From: Bacteroidales bacterium
GTDB taxonomy: Bacteria; Bacteroidota; Bacteroidia; Bacteroidales; UBA10428
DNA length: 15,413 nucleotides
Reading direction: 5' to 3'
Assembly (NCBI GenBank): GCA_016926235.1
Contig: JAFGOZ010000163.1
Span: 1-15,413 of the forward strand
Positions 1 through 7,362 of the stretch are shown here, in pieces. Numbering within the stretch: the first letter of the stretch is position 1; every line of letters starts with the position of its first letter. The notes beneath the pieces were generated by a model that was not told the DNA's origin, searched no databases, and worked only from the letters and a program-made list of their open reading frames with translations. Position numbers and translations under genes: made by a program.

Positions 1-529
1 AAACATTTCAATACAAAAATGACAATTGTTCAGGCCTCTTGTAAGGTACGGCTAACGCGATTTATTGTAATGATTTTGCAAGGGCTGCACATTTTGGCAT
101 TGGGCTGGCGGGAGTTTGAGTTGCTGTTGAGAAAATTTTGAATAAGGTAGTTTAAGTTTACTATTGAAAATCACTCAACTATGCCAGCCTCAAAGCAGGC
201 CAGTATAGGTTGAGCGCACGGGTACCCTTAACAGGAGCGTGTGAAACCAGAGTAAAAACTGTGTGCCCTGAACTTCAGTTCAGGTTACGCATGCACAGGT
301 GCCCCTACCAAGTGAAAAGAATATTTTATACGAATGTGTGGCACGTGCCTTCAGGCCGTGGCAGAAACAAGGTGAAATCAAAGCAAGCTGCTCTTAACAG
401 GTCGTGTGATGTTTAAGATTACCAGTGTGTTGAGACGGTGTCAAATTATCGAAATAAGTTTCAGAACAGATCGTTGCTACAGTATTAAACAAATACCCCG
501 GCGAAACGGCCTTTAAGTAGTTATTTTGA
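1..529. other. Region without a supportable gene
   Basis: No convincing coding sequence was found on either strand; the readable frames here are short, have no ribosome-binding site and match no family I know. A short stretch near 50-150 reads on the plus strand as ANAIYCNDFARAAHFGIG in a frame that is closed on both sides, so it may be a remnant of an unidentified gene. A perfect hairpin (CCTGAAC, loop TTCA, GTTCAGG) sits at 267-284 and a GGCACGTGCC palindrome near 340-350. Neither is followed by a T-run, so I do not call a terminator. Confidence 0.4.
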
Positions 530-706
530 CTCCGTCCCAGTTTCCAGAGTGCAATTCAGCAGAATGAACTTGAGCACATTCGTTCAGGGAAGAATGATGT
601 GCGAAGCCGTATTTCACTGTTGCGTCCGCCAGGTAGAAAGCCGGGTATTGCAGAAAAACTGTTTACCGATATGTTGAAAGAGAGAGTAGGGGGGATGGAT
701 AGGTAA
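530..706 (+). pseudogene. 3' remnant of an unidentified gene
   Basis: This is an open stretch of 58 codons with no start codon or ribosome-binding site near its left end, closing with TAA. It is hydrophilic and charged, and reads in part NELEHIRSGKNDVRSRISLL, then RPPGRKPGIAEKLFTDMLKE. Composition and length look like the C-terminal end of a real protein, but I do not recognise the family. It ends about 20 bp before the first copy of the repeated promoter block, which is what one expects where an older gene ends and a new transcription unit begins. It may still be a chance open frame. Confidence 0.3.
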
Positions 707-727
707 ACGAGTTCGATGGAATTTTTT

Positions 728-789
728 CTGATATCTTTACCTTTTTCCGGTATAGCGTTTTAGACCAGTTATTAGTATCTTATATAATG
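728..789 (+). promoter_or_regulatory. Repeated promoter block, copy 1 (upstream of Cys-rich membrane protein)
   Basis: This is one of four 62-bp blocks that align without gaps (others at 2121, 5882, 6762). Block position 1 is the C at 728. It has half-site TGATAT at block positions 2-7, invariant TTTACC at 9-14, half-site GGTATAG at 22-28, TAGTAT at 46-51 and a perfect -10 box TATAAT at 56-61 (783-788). A TTAGAC at 760-765 lies 17 bp before the -10 and could serve as -35. The 21-bp step between half-sites is two helical turns, as in AraC-type tandem operators. The gene start is about 70 bp downstream of the -10. Confidence 0.7.
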
Positions 790-856
790 TTTACAGTAAT
801 GGAAATGATTGGAGTATTGTGCAAATGTTAATAGTTGTTAATGATTGGAGTGTATT

Positions 857-1087
857 GTGGTAATTACTATAAGTATTATTGTATTCATTATCATCGGCAG
901 CATCTTATTTAATTGTGTTAAAAACAGCACTTCACTTATTTCCGGTTCTGTTAATCGGAGATGCCGTAATTGTGAATATTGTTACAAATTATTGGAAGAT
1001 GGTGTGATATGTGGAACTGAGGATAGGAAAATATTTAAAAACCGGTCTCATATCAACGGTTGCCTTTCGTTCGTATCTAAAAAATAG
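857..1087 (+). CDS. Small membrane-anchored cysteine-rich protein
   Basis: This is a 76-residue protein. The start is the GTG at 857, chosen because GGAG at 847-850 lies 6 bases before it; an upstream in-frame TTG at 845 would overlap that site. Residues 2-18 form one hydrophobic membrane segment (VITISIIVFIIIGSILF), which could also be an uncleaved signal. After it come C36-x2-C39-x2-C42 with C52 and C69 before a terminal CLSF. This Cys spacing resembles small metal-binding or Fe-S modules of the CxxC...C...C-x-x-F type found in many uncharacterised bacterial miniproteins. The function is unknown. The gene is preceded by copy 1 of the repeated promoter block, so it probably belongs to the same regulon as the sensing operon at 2205. 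Confidence 0.6.
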   Translation: MVITISIIVFIIIGSILFNCVKNSTSLISGSVNRRCRNCEYCYKLLEDGVICGTEDRKIFKNRSHINGCLSFVSKK

Positions 1088-1172
1088 GAGTGCCTTGACA
1101 TAAAAAGTACATCGTCTGTAGCCGTTATGACATTTATGGGAGTATTAGAACTCTTGAAATGGAAGGTAAATC

Positions 1173-1946
1173 ATGAAAAATCAGAAATCTGCTGTTTTAG
1201 AAAGATCATCGTTCCCTAAACTTCACATAAGTAAAGGTTTTCGCTGACATTAGTGGAATGTGGTGAAGACGAAGTGCTACTTGACATATTTATATGTGCG
1301 ATTCAGCAAAGGTGTAATTCAGATTCTATGCTCAGCAATAACATGAAACAATCGAACAAATCGATCTCTTCAATCTGCTGATTGAGAAGTTACCGACGGT
1401 CACTCTTGTTCAGAAGGCTGTCAACAGTATGATTGCCGGACAATGTGTTATAAGTATTCCTGCAGCCATAATAGATCTGGGTATGGGTACCAGAGTTCAG
1501 TGCAGGGTCATTATAAAATGATTGCAGATAAAGCACCCTGGATTAAGCACCTGACAATTATTGGGGTTGAACCATCAGAAACAAGTGTTGTTGCAGCACG
1601 TGAAAACCTTGCCTGTGCTCAGGCTGAAACGGGTATTACTATTTCTTTCAAACCCATTGTATCTCTCATCGAGAACATAACACCTGATGTCTGGAAATCT
1701 CTCAAAGACAGTCTTTACGGGTACAATATTTTGTTATTATTATTAATGTTGATTATAATTATTATGAAAGTTAAAGAAGTATATAAAAAACCTTATATTG
1801 AATATAAACCAACAACTACAATAATCTCAGGTGATTGTAAAACATGCAATGGTTATCTTCCTTCGTTTATGCCTCCGCAAAACGAAGACCCTTTTGACGA
1901 TAGCAAAATCTCCAAAATCGGAGCAAGTCCGTTTGGAGTTCCATAA
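1173..1946 (+). pseudogene. Degenerate GRAS/class I methyltransferase-like gene, joined to a membrane tail
   Basis: GGAAGG at 1161-1166 precedes ATG 1173, but the frame closes after 24 codons (TGA 1245). Similarity-like sequence then continues in other frames: 1244-1381, about 1354-1521, and 1518 onward. Pieced together it reads through EQIDLFNLLIEKLP, NSMIAGQC, IDLGMGT-x-VQ, then IADKAPWIKHLTIIGVEPS and AARENLACAQAETGI. A glycine-containing IDLGMGT strand-loop followed by LTIIGVEPS and an ARENL helix is a Rossmann methyltransferase pattern; the IDLG-G-Q and L-I-G--P spacing is closest to GRAS-domain proteins. At least three frameshifts make it non-functional. From about 1715 the last frame changes character into a Leu/Ile-only membrane segment and a Pro-rich tail (ending GASPFGVP), probably a different gene fused by deletion. 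GRAS is my best guess; another class I methyltransferase is possible. Confidence 0.5.
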
Positions 1947-2120
1947 TTAACTTATTCAATGGTAAAGGTTATTATTAATATTTTTAGAACCAATAATGAT
2001 AGGTTATTTCGATATGTACCTCAATAAATGCATTACTTGGATTCATCTCGCAAAACTATTCTCCAAAAGTTCCAGGTCACAGGATATTTGATGTTCTGCC
2101 TTAAAAACAGGTCAATATTT

Positions 2121-2182
2121 CTGATATATTTACCTTTTTATAGGATAGTTTTTTAGTGCATTTTGTGTTATTTTGTAATATG
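2121..2182 (+). promoter_or_regulatory. Repeated promoter block, copy 2 (upstream of the sensing operon)
   Basis: Same ungapped block as at 728: TGATAT at block positions 2-7, TTTACC at 9-14, GGATAG at 23-28 and a -10 box TAATAT at 56-61 (2176-2181). This copy is the closest to its gene: the -10 ends 23 bp before the ATG at 2205, leaving a leader just long enough for the ribosome-binding site AAGGAA (about 2192). It therefore very probably drives the substrate-binding protein, kinase and regulator genes, which would make the system autoregulated if its own regulator binds here. Confidence 0.7.
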
Positions 2183-2204
2183 GATATCATAAAGGAACTG
2201 AAGT

Positions 2205-3239
2205 ATGAAAAAAATCATTTTTTCGATTGGAGTAGTTTCTATTATGCTACTCATTATTGTCTGCGATAGAAATTCAAAAAATAAGCTGCTTAATCAGGAG
2301 CAAGCATTGAAGACCGGAAGTCTGGTTATCTACACTCCTCATCACAGGGAATTACTCGATCCGATTGTCACTGAGTTTGAGAAGCAAACCGGAATTAAAG
2401 TGGAGGTCGGAATGGATAGTACTAAAGAGTTATTAGATAAAGTTGCAATTGGTGTTGATAATCCGAAATGTGATATATATTGGGGCGGATCATTGTCATT
2501 TATTGCACCATTAAGCAAATGTTTTAAGAAATTTATATCAGATAACGAGGCTTATGTGATAGACGCCTTCAAAAATAGAGATAGTACCAGAACGATATTT
2601 ACCAATATGCCCAGTGTTTTGCTTGTCAACACCAATCTTCTGGGAAATAATACTATTGAGGGATATCAAGACCTGTTGAAGACAACATTGAAAGGTAGAA
2701 TCGCATTTGCTGACCCGGAAGAGTCATCTTCCTCTTTTGAACATCTGGTAAACATGCTTCTTGCTATGGGTAAAGGGAATCCTGAAAATGGCTGGCCTTA
2801 TGTCAGGCAGTTGATTAAACAGCTAAACGGAAAGGTGCTCAGTCGTTCTGTTGATGTTTACCAGGGAGTAGCGAACGGGAAATTCATTGTCGGGCTTTCA
2901 TATGAAGAAGGTGCCGCAAGAATGGTTCGCACAGGCGCACCCGTAAAAATTGTTTATATGAAAGAAGGTGTTGTTTTCAGACGGGATGGTATTTGTATTA
3001 TCAAATCAGCGAAAAACATTAATAACGCAAAGGCGTTTGTGAATTTTTGTACAAGTCGTGAAATTCAGACACTTGTGGCCTCGAAGCTGAACAGAAGGTC
3101 GGTACGTAAAGATGTTTTTTCAGCAAAGGGCCTCGAACAAATTAACACAATAAATGAGCTGTATTACAGTCATAATAGTGAATTTTTTTTTCAAAAAGAT
3201 AAGTTGATTTCAAAATTTAAAAAAGAAATGAATTTGTAG
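2205..3239 (+). CDS. Extracytoplasmic substrate-binding lipoprotein (AfuA/PgtC-like)
   Basis: This is a 344-residue protein. ATG 2205 follows AAGGAA by 7-8 bases. A hydrophobic leader ends in LLIIVC, a relaxed lipobox with Cys20; Asp follows it, which in E. coli would keep a lipoprotein on the inner membrane. The mature part is a periplasmic binding protein type 2 fold of the iron(III)/phosphonate-like AfuA class: SLVIYTPHHRELLDPIV and FEKQTGIKVEV open lobe 1, DPEESSSSFEHLVNML is the ligand-loop region, and KSAKNINNAKAFVNFC with REIQ is the usual C-terminal signature. Length is normal. No permease or ATPase gene follows; a YesM-type kinase starts 18 bp later. This matches PgtC and XylFII-like sensing proteins, so I infer it presents a ligand to the kinase rather than feeding a transporter. 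The ligand is unknown. Confidence 0.85.
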   Translation: MKKIIFSIGVVSIMLLIIVCDRNSKNKLLNQEQALKTGSLVIYTPHHRELLDPIVTEFEKQTGIKVEVGMDSTKELLDKVAIGVDNPKCDIYWGGSLSFIAPLSKCFKKFISDNEAYVIDAFKNRDSTRTIFTNMPSVLLVNTNLLGNNTIEGYQDLLKTTLKGRIAFADPEESSSSFEHLVNMLLAMGKGNPENGWPYVRQLIKQLNGKVLSRSVDVYQGVANGKFIVGLSYEEGAARMVRTGAPVKIVYMKEGVVFRRDGICIIKSAKNINNAKAFVNFCTSREIQTLVASKLNRRSVRKDVFSAKGLEQINTINELYYSHNSEFFFQKDKLISKFKKEMNL

Positions 3240-3257
3240 CGAATTTTGGATACGATA

Positions 3258-4997
3258 ATGAATTATGAATTCGAGCCAGAAGATAAAATAAAAAAACGAA
3301 CTTTCAGGCAGGAATTACGAGTATTTCTTTTTAATTACGCTTTTTTTCCGGTTATAGTACTTACGCTGCTGGTTTACATTTTAATTATTATTTTCACATA
3401 TTATAATCATGCGCGCCAGAATAAAAATGTAAGTAATATTTTATGTAATCATTTCAATGAAATCCTCAATGAATATAACGCCCGGATGTTAGACATAGGG
3501 AACGATCCCAGATTAAAATTTGCTTTAGATAATAAACAGGTCGATGCGGAACTATACGAAGCACTCTACTCTATAGCTGATACTGGCATAATTAAAAAAA
3601 ACTTTCATTATAAAGCAAATCATCAATTTTTTTTGATCAACCAGGATCTTGAAATATTAGCAGCCGATAGGAATACCTCCCCCTGGTACGCGTCAGAAGC
3701 AAATGATCTCAACCTGGGAGTTTTGAAAAAAGCAGTAAAAAACAAAGGGAATGTAGTTGTTTATGTCAATAAACAACTATATGCTGATTCCATACTTCCA
3801 CCAATAACCCTGGCTTTGGCAATCTATTCTGATGGGGTTCAAAAAGGGTTCCTGTGCATAGATCTTTTATATGATAACGTAATAGCTTCAATAAATAAGT
3901 ATTCCCCTCTAGACATCGTATTGTGCGATAATTATGCAAATGTAGCCGTGCCCATAAGATCTGTGTTCGCTGACTATTTAGGCAAACTTAAAAAACCTTT
4001 CCAAAGAAACGATCGGATTTTCAATTTCCGTCCGGATCATAAGTTTGTTACTACAAATAGCATTGGCAAATACGGAATAATTATTACGACAATTACCGAT
4101 ACAAAAATTACTGATCAGGTCATGGGTTATATAGGTCTATCATTGGCGTTGGTATTTATAATTTTTGCTATTGCTTTCAATAAGAGTGCACGCATTTTTT
4201 CTATAAAGTACACATCTGTTCTGGAAAGAATTGTAGCTGGACTGAAGAAAGTACAAAGAGGAGCTCTGGATACAAGACTGCGAATCGATAACCCGTATGA
4301 ATTTCAGATCATTAGTGAAACCTTCAATAAAATGATGGAAGATATTAATAGACTTATTGCTGCAAATACCGAAGAAGCAAATCTTAGAGCAAACGCGGAG
4401 ATTCGCCAGCTACAGTCTCAATTCAACCCGCATTTCCTGTTTAATACACTTGAAACAATACGCTATTTGATATCTTACAATGATCAGAAAGCCGGCCAAA
4501 TGATTCTTTTCCTTTCATCGCTCCTCCGGTACAGCATTGATAATGAAAAACAGCACGTATCACTTGAGGAAGATATAGACAATACAATGAATTATTTGAT
4601 GATTCAGAAAATAAGATTTCAAAATCGTTTCTCGTATAATGTGCAAATAGAAAATGATGCAAAATACTGGATTATACCGAAACTGATTATTCAACCGATT
4701 ATTGAAAATGCTGTAAAAAATTTGAAAAAAACAGAATGTATATATCTTGAAATAAAAGCGATAATTCGCGATAACGTTCTTAACATTGAGATAATGGATA
4801 ATGGATCCGGAATCGATTCCAAGTCGTTATCAAGCATTAATCAGCGTTTGAATTCGCAATGTAATTCATCAAATCATCACGGACTGTTCAATGTTCACCG
4901 ACGAATCCGTCTGATCTATGGTGAAGAATATGGTGTTACAATTTTAAGCGAAGCGGGGAAAGGTACCTCGGTAAAGCTGACCATTCCGAAAACTTAG
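3258..4997 (+). CDS. Membrane sensor histidine kinase, YesM/LytS type
   Basis: This is a 579-residue kinase. I start it at ATG 3258, with TTGGA at 3247-3250 as a weak ribosome-binding site; an in-frame TTG at 3246 would add four residues. Layout: membrane segment 1 around residues 26-48, a large extracytoplasmic region to about 284 with a Cache-like character, segment 2 around 285-305, a HAMP-like linker, then a His_kinase (HisKA_7TM/YesM) domain with phospho-acceptor His392 in NPHFLFN. The HATPase domain has its N-box Asn484 in PIIENAVKN and a D514-x-G-x-G loop. The C-terminal GLFNVHRRIRLIYG and GKGTSVKLTIP are typical of the LytS/YesM branch. All catalytic parts look intact. It lies 18 bp after the substrate-binding protein and 14 bp before the regulator, so the three are probably co-transcribed. 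Confidence 0.92.
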   Translation: MNYEFEPEDKIKKRTFRQELRVFLFNYAFFPVIVLTLLVYILIIIFTYYNHARQNKNVSNILCNHFNEILNEYNARMLDIGNDPRLKFALDNKQVDAELYEALYSIADTGIIKKNFHYKANHQFFLINQDLEILAADRNTSPWYASEANDLNLGVLKKAVKNKGNVVVYVNKQLYADSILPPITLALAIYSDGVQKGFLCIDLLYDNVIASINKYSPLDIVLCDNYANVAVPIRSVFADYLGKLKKPFQRNDRIFNFRPDHKFVTTNSIGKYGIIITTITDTKITDQVMGYIGLSLALVFIIFAIAFNKSARIFSIKYTSVLERIVAGLKKVQRGALDTRLRIDNPYEFQIISETFNKMMEDINRLIAANTEEANLRANAEIRQLQSQFNPHFLFNTLETIRYLISYNDQKAGQMILFLSSLLRYSIDNEKQHVSLEEDIDNTMNYLMIQKIRFQNRFSYNVQIENDAKYWIIPKLIIQPIIENAVKNLKKTECIYLEIKAIIRDNVLNIEIMDNGSGIDSKSLSSINQRLNSQCNSSNHHGLFNVHRRIRLIYGEEYGVTILSEAGKGTSVKLTIPKT

Positions 4998-5011
4998 GAA
5001 AGGTAGTAAAT

Positions 5012-5698
5012 ATGATAAAAGCAGTTGTGGTTGAAGATGAATATCATATCCGCAAAGGGTTTATTCATTCGAATGACTGGACTTCAATGGGTTGTTGTAT
5101 TATAGGAGAAGCATCAAATGGAAAAGAAGGTTTCGAGAAAATCCTGAAACATAAACCAGACCTTGTTTTTGCAGATATTGAAATGCCGGGAATGGATGGT
5201 TTTCAAATGCTAAAGGCAGCGGGAAAGGATCTGAAATTCAAAGCTGTCATATTAACCAGCCATTCGAAATTCGAATATGCTCTGGAGGCGATTCGTTACG
5301 GTGTTGTTGATTACCTGCTGAAGCCTGTTGATAGTAATAAATTAAAAGCACTTATGGCTGAAGTAAAAGTCGCGATCAAAAATGAAATGGGCTATTATAA
5401 ATATGTAAAAAACAAAAATGAATTAAAAGCGAGTGTGGAGTTGCTTTTGTCTGAATTACCAGATGTATTAAATGCACATGTCGCTGAAGTTGTTTACAAA
5501 ATTAATAATAGATATTTTTTCCCTTTGAAAATTAAAGATATTGCTGATGAGTTAGGAGTCAGCATAAAGTATTTAAGCGGAGAATTCAAAAAAGAGGTAG
5601 GACTGACTTTTTTAGATGCGTTAAATCGTCGAAGAATTTGCAAATCAATAGAACTAAATAGAACTGGTAAGTATACATTAGACGATATTGCAGATTAA
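5012..5698 (+). CDS. Response regulator, YesN/AraC type, truncated by an in-frame stop
   Basis: This is 228 residues; YesN-type regulators are longer. AAAGGTAG precedes ATG 5012. The receiver domain is complete: acidic pair E8/D9, phospho-acceptor Asp55 in FADIEMPGMDG, Thr82 and Lys104 in YLLKPVD. The output domain begins around residue 168: the first helix-turn-helix (IKDIADELGVSIKYLSGEFK) is intact, but the second breaks off after YTLDDIAD at TAA 5696-5698. The same frame continues beyond the stop with the expected end of an AraC domain (separate entry). So one codon, normally a sense codon, has become TAA. The product can probably be phosphorylated but should bind DNA poorly unless the stop is read through. 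It sits in the sensing operon directly after its kinase. Confidence 0.85.
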   Translation: MIKAVVVEDEYHIRKGFIHSNDWTSMGCCIIGEASNGKEGFEKILKHKPDLVFADIEMPGMDGFQMLKAAGKDLKFKAVILTSHSKFEYALEAIRYGVVDYLLKPVDSNKLKALMAEVKVAIKNEMGYYKYVKNKNELKASVELLLSELPDVLNAHVAEVVYKINNRYFFPLKIKDIADELGVSIKYLSGEFKKEVGLTFLDALNRRRICKSIELNRTGKYTLDDIAD

Positions 5699-5782
5699 AC
5701 AGGATTTTCTGGTTATAAACATTTTCATGCAGTTTTTAAAAAATATCTTGGTGTTGCTCCAAAGGAATTCGGGTGTATGTAA
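5699..5782 (+). pseudogene. Severed C-terminal end of the AraC-type output domain
   Basis: Read in the same frame as the regulator, the 27 codons after TAA 5696-5698 give TGFSGYKHFHAVFKKYLGVA followed by PKEFGCM and a TAA at 5780. GF-x-x-Y-x-x-F-x-x-x-FKK-x-x-G-x-x-P-x-EF is the canonical second helix-turn-helix of AraC/XylS regulators. There is no frameshift and no other visible damage, so the nonsense change is recent, is a sequencing error, or is tolerated by readthrough. Confidence 0.8.
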
Positions 5783-5881
5783 AAAAGCTTATTACACAAA
5801 AGTTAAAACGAAAAAGCTATTATTATTCGAACAATTAAATATCCCTCACAACAATCGCGACAACATCGGTATTCATTTTTT

Positions 5882-5943
5882 CGGATGTCTTTACCTGAAT
5901 CTGGGATGTTGTTCCAAAATAATTCGTAGTATTTTATATTAAG
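5882..5943 (+). promoter_or_regulatory. Repeated promoter block, copy 3 (upstream of the unknown membrane protein)
   Basis: This is the most diverged copy but aligns without gaps: GGATGT at block positions 2-7, TTTACC at 9-14, GGATGT again at 23-28, TAGTAT at 46-51 and a -10 box TATTAA at 56-61 (5937-5942). Here the two half-sites are identical, which shows directly that the block contains a 6-bp direct repeat with a 21-bp period. The downstream ATG (5990) is about 48 bp after the -10. Confidence 0.6.
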
Positions 5944-5989
5944 TATACTTATACATTTCGAGAGAGAATTTGTATCTTAGAAGGATAAA

Positions 5990-6736
5990 ATGCTTAATAA
6001 ATCAGCTGTAATAAATAGGGGTAAGCTTTTATGTAAATTGAGAGATATAGGTTTTTGTATAATATTTATATTATTACCTATTTCTGAAATAGGAGGCTTG
6101 TTGTATCTTGACCATATTAGTATTGTTAGTCCAGTCTATGATAATAATTTACTGGTAAAAATACAGGTGTTCGATTTGGCCAGGCAGGCATATAATCTGT
6201 TTTGGAGCATTATAGGATTTTTGACGTATATTGCTATATTGACATTTTCTTTTGTTTATACTTCCAAGAAATCTTTTTTCACTCTTGAAATAATTTCTAT
6301 AAAAGTGTTTTTACCATTATTATGCTTCGGTTTAATTTTATTTACATTTCAATATATAAAGAATTATTCCTATAAAACAGATATTTCATATGAAAAAAAT
6401 ACCCGTGAATTAATTCTGATTAAATCATATCTGTTTACCTCAAAAAATAAAAAGATAATACATATTGAAGAAAATTATTGGTTGGAAATGGACCACTATG
6501 ATGATGGGCAAATGGGTTCAGATAAAAGTCCTGACATAGGAAGATGCAGTATAGCGTTCCAATATGAACAAGCTATAATTGTCTTTGAAGGAACTCCCAA
6601 GTTAGCTTTGAGCATTTGTAATTATTTAAATGAAATGACTGGTATGTGTTCATTACAATTTTTTTGGGAAGGTAGAGTATTACAATCATGCAGGCTATTA
6701 AATAGTGGCCTATACTCAAATTGTTCTTGTGATTAA
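5990..6736 (+). CDS. Integral membrane protein of unknown function
   Basis: This is a 248-residue protein; AAGGA at 5981-5985 precedes ATG 5990. Hydrophobic stretches at about residues 21-42, 70-92 and 100-123 suggest three membrane segments. The remaining half is a soluble domain starting near DISYEKNTRELILIKSY, with alternating beta-like strands and a final helix (KLALSICNYLNEMTG). A membrane hairpin followed by a small beta domain is reminiscent of bacterial PH-like proteins, but no diagnostic motif is visible and I do not recognise the family. It has its own copy of the repeated promoter block, separate from the regulator operon that ends about 100 bp upstream, so it is probably co-regulated with it. 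Confidence 0.65.
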   Translation: MLNKSAVINRGKLLCKLRDIGFCIIFILLPISEIGGLLYLDHISIVSPVYDNNLLVKIQVFDLARQAYNLFWSIIGFLTYIAILTFSFVYTSKKSFFTLEIISIKVFLPLLCFGLILFTFQYIKNYSYKTDISYEKNTRELILIKSYLFTSKNKKIIHIEENYWLEMDHYDDGQMGSDKSPDIGRCSIAFQYEQAIIVFEGTPKLALSICNYLNEMTGMCSLQFFWEGRVLQSCRLLNSGLYSNCSCD

Positions 6737-6761
6737 AAAAAAAATTAACAAATCGTTTTTC

Positions 6762-6823
6762 CTGATATTTTTACCGTTTTACCGGATAGTGGGTAAAATC
6801 AATTTATAGTATTTTTTATTATA
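6762..6823 (+). promoter_or_regulatory. Repeated promoter block, copy 4 (upstream of the slipin remnant)
   Basis: TGATAT at block positions 2-7, TTTACC at 9-14, GGATAG at 23-28, TAGTAT at 46-51 and -10 box TATTAT at 56-61 (6817-6822), with the same spacings as the other three copies. The next start codon with a good ribosome-binding site is ATG 6930, about 105 bp beyond the -10, the longest leader of the four. Confidence 0.68.
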
Positions 6824-6929
6824 AATAACGATAGGGTAACAGATTGATGACTTAAAAATCAGCATATGTATTGTTTATCTAATATAATTCTTACCATTCA
6901 AATTATTGAACTTTTTAACAGGAGCTGTT

Positions 6930-7232
6930 ATGAGAGTTACCGGATTTCCAATCGTTATTATCAGGCAATTCGAAAGAGGAATCATTGAAGAGTTCGGAAA
7001 ATTTAACGGTTATTTAGAACCAGGGATACATTTTCAGGTTCCAATTGTTAATGTTATGAGGATTCGGGATATACGGGAACATACCATGCATATCGACCCT
7101 CAGCCTGTAATTACAAAAAATAATGTTTAAGTTAAGGTTGACGGTTTGATATGGGTGCGTCCGGGATTAGATGTTGAGGAGATAATTGGAGAACTGCCGA
7201 TTACGTCACCTTGTGATCTGAATGTTAAATGA
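6930..7232 (+). pseudogene. Slipin/SPFH (band 7) family remnant
   Basis: CAGGAG at 6919-6924 sits 5 bases before ATG 6930. The product reads as the start of a stomatin-like protein: RQFERGIIEEFGKFNGYLEP, GIHFQVPIVNVMRIRDIRE and PQPVITKNNV match the SPFH N-terminal strands (ERGVV--FG-----PG-----P----V--ID-R------ITKDNV). At 7128-7130 a TAA replaces the residue after NNV, and the same frame continues with VKVDGLIWVRPGLDVEEI to TGA 7230. The long SPFH helix and C-terminus are missing, so the gene is broken by a stop and a 3' deletion. In an intact protein it would scaffold inner-membrane microdomains. It sits behind copy 4 of the promoter block. Confidence 0.75.
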
Positions 7233-7362
7233 GAACAGTATTGCTTTTTAAGTCCTTTCGCGATTTGTACAACCGTGCATTAAATGATCAATAAGGCTAT
7301 ATGCATAATGATTTTAAATATTTCAAATTAAAACAGAGACTTTTAAGTAAAGGTAATATCAT

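Noticed and set aside
210..416. 68-codon plus-strand frame as a gene
   Set aside because: No ribosome-binding site, no family resemblance, and biased composition from local palindromes; not supportable.
5688..5942. 84-codon frame after the regulator
   Set aside because: It overlaps the severed AraC end in another frame and the third promoter block, so it is not a gene.
5696..7130. Alternative genetic code with TAA as a sense codon, suggested by two genes with in-frame TAA
   Set aside because: TAA is used as a normal stop elsewhere in the window (for example at 11586 directly before the Doc start), and other genes here carry frameshifts, so ordinary gene decay explains both cases.
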